Assembly (NCBI RefSeq): GCF_025949665.1
Contig: NZ_JAPDFT010000001.1
Location: 434,001-498,000 of the forward strand
Direction: 5' to 3'
DNA from: Chryseobacterium viscerum
GTDB lineage: Bacteria > Bacteroidota > Bacteroidia > Flavobacteriales > Weeksellaceae
DNA: 64,000 nt
Part shown: positions 63,189 through 64,000 of the stretch, piece by piece
Layout: the number at the start of each line of letters is the position of its first letter
Numbering within the stretch: the stretch's first letter is position 1
Notes under the pieces: generated by a model
Told to the model about the DNA's origin: nothing
The model's database searches: none
Seen by the model: the letters and a program-made list of their open reading frames with translations, nothing else
Made by a program: the position numbers and the translations under genes

Positions 63189-63560
63189 ATGATGAAAAGA
63201 TTCATTCTCGTAATCATAATGATGATTTCAACCTTAGGTGTTTATTCTTTTACGAGTAATGCCTTAGATGCGAAAAAAACAAGTTATGCATCGTACTACC
63301 ACGATAAATTTAACGGTAGAAAAACTGCTAGCGGAGAAATCTTTGATAACTCAAAGTTTACTGCGGCAAACAGAACGCTTCCATTTGGAACAAACGTTAA
63401 GGTTACTAACCTTAAAAATGGTAAAGAGGTAATAGTGAGAATTAATGACAGAGGGCCTTACCATTCATCAAGATCTTTAGATATGTCTAAAGCTGCGTTC
63501 GATGAGATTGGAGATATCAGTCATGGTACAATTCCGGTCGAATATGAAATTGTCGATTAA
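63189..63560 (+). CDS. RlpA-like double-psi beta-barrel protein
   Basis: This is a 123-residue exported protein. The signal sequence ends near residue 24, and the mature part is a single double-psi beta-barrel: ASYYHDKFNGRKTASGE, FTAANRTLPFGT, VKVTNLKNGK and RINDRGPYHSSRSLDMS. It keeps the RlpA-type Asp in NDRGP but lacks a SPOR domain. RlpA proteins act on or bind peptidoglycan. An alternative start is the next ATG at 63192. Confidence 0.9.
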   Translation: MMKRFILVIIMMISTLGVYSFTSNALDAKKTSYASYYHDKFNGRKTASGEIFDNSKFTAANRTLPFGTNVKVTNLKNGKEVIVRINDRGPYHSSRSLDMSKAAFDEIGDISHGTIPVEYEIVD

Positions 63561-63580
63561 TTTTATGATTTAAATTAAAA

Positions 63581-63607
63581 AAAAGCCAGCTGATTCAGCT
63601 GGCTTTT
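63581..63607. terminator. Bidirectional terminator between convergent genes
   Basis: The near-perfect inverted repeat AAAAGCCAGCTGA/TCAGCTGGCTTTT lies between the RlpA-like gene and the convergent exonuclease gene. It has A-runs on one side and T on the other, so it can serve both. Confidence 0.88.
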
Positions 63608-63629
63608 TGTATGGATACATATCAAACGT

Positions 63630-64000
63630 CTATACATCCAATTCCAATAAAGCAGGACAATGGTCAGAATGCACTGCTTCTTTTAAAATAACGGCTCTGG
63701 AGAGCTTGTCCTTTAAACTGTAAGAGGTGAAGTTGTAATCCAGTCTCCATCCTTTGTTTCTGGCTCTGGAATTTTGTCTGTAGCTCCACCATGTATAATT
63801 GTCCGGATCATTATTGAAAAACCTGAAACTATCTATCAGTTCACATTCATTGATGAAATTGGTCATCCATTCCCTTTCCATAGGAAGAAACCCTGAAACA
63901 TTCTTTAAACCTTCAGGATTGTGAATATCGATCGCTTCGTGGCAAATATTAAAGTCACCGGATATAATCAGGTTAGGAATTTCTTTCTTTAAATTTTTGA
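63630..64000 (-). CDS. xth: Exodeoxyribonuclease III (3' part only)
   Basis: This base-excision-repair AP endonuclease/3'-exonuclease runs off the window edge, so only the C-terminal 122 residues are visible. The frame continues without a stop to position 64000. It contains LIISGDFNICHEAIDIHNP, then NYTWWSYR, RNKGWRLDYNF and AVHSDHCPALLELDV, where GDFN, the R-D pair and SDH are the catalytic landmarks of the Xth/EEP family. Confidence 0.95.
   Translation of the reverse strand, partial: KNLKKEIPNLIISGDFNICHEAIDIHNPEGLKNVSGFLPMEREWMTNFINECELIDSFRFFNNDPDNYTWWSYRQNSRARNKGWRLDYNFTSYSLKDKLSRAVILKEAVHSDHCPALLELDV

Overview
The window looks like a chromosomal segment of a Bacteroidota flavobacterium, most like Chryseobacterium or a close relative. 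The evidence is low G+C, Bacteroidota-type -7 promoter boxes (TAnnTTTG) in front of many genes, an Oar-like TonB-dependent receptor, a DUF1573 protein, typical flavobacterial versions of RecX, GlyA, RimO and ValS, and a minimal class Id-like ribonucleotide reductase. No rRNA, tRNA, CRISPR array, insertion sequence or prophage was seen.

Layout. 1-2.2 kb: the end of a gene and its tandem paralogue (membrane proteins ending in a Cys-Gly tail), a protein with a WHxH motif, and a PPK2 polyphosphate kinase preceded by an 8-bp tandem repeat. 2.4-12.8 kb: housekeeping and small hypothetical genes (DUF1573, valS, a small membrane-protein cassette bounded by an exact 35-bp direct repeat copied from the valS end, DUF4241, ribokinase-like, hydrolase, HD phosphohydrolase, an outer-membrane protein, DUF72). 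13.1-16.3 kb: a TonB-dependent receptor. 16.7-19.8 kb, minus strand: nrdB, a small ABM-like gene, nrdA. 20.2-25.4 kb: a MacAB-like ABC export operon interrupted by a four-helix-bundle gene. 25.5-30.6 kb: a zinc-ribbon protein, a GT39 glycosyltransferase, an FAD oxidoreductase, glyA and recX.

30.95-59.5 kb: one large plus-strand capsule or exopolysaccharide locus of the Wzx/Wzy type. It begins with a PglF/WbpM-like 4,6-dehydratase, Wza and Wzc. A sugar-acid module follows (6-dehydrogenase, LhgO, WbpE, WbpD and WbpB homologues) that predicts UDP-2,3-diacetamido-glucuronic acid. Next is a very AT-rich variable core (ATP-grasp, PHP, Wzx, deacetylase-like, Wzy), then a glutaminase/N-acetyl sugar amidotransferase fusion, an unknown exported protein, two GT4 glycosyltransferases, an AsnB-like amidotransferase and a second Wzy/WaaL protein. 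The locus ends with PglC-, PglD- and PglE-like enzymes, a second phosphoglycosyl transferase, an RfbC and a strong terminator. PglF at the front with PglE, PglD and PglC at the back suggests an N,N'-diacetylbacillosamine-type initiating sugar. The WbpA/B/E/D plus amidotransferase set suggests an acetamidino-uronic acid in the repeat unit.

59.5-64 kb: rimO, two small secreted proteins, an RlpA-like protein, and the 3' part of an exodeoxyribonuclease III gene on the minus strand.

The most interesting points are LhgO placed inside the WbpB/E/D cassette, where it could recycle the 2-hydroxyglutarate made by WbpB; the single-chain glutaminase/sugar amidotransferase; the 35-bp repeat around the post-valS cassette; a relic of a deacetylase gene at the edge of the variable core; a DnaA-box cluster before nrdB; and tandem repeats in two gene leaders. 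All functions are predictions from sequence reading, without database searches.
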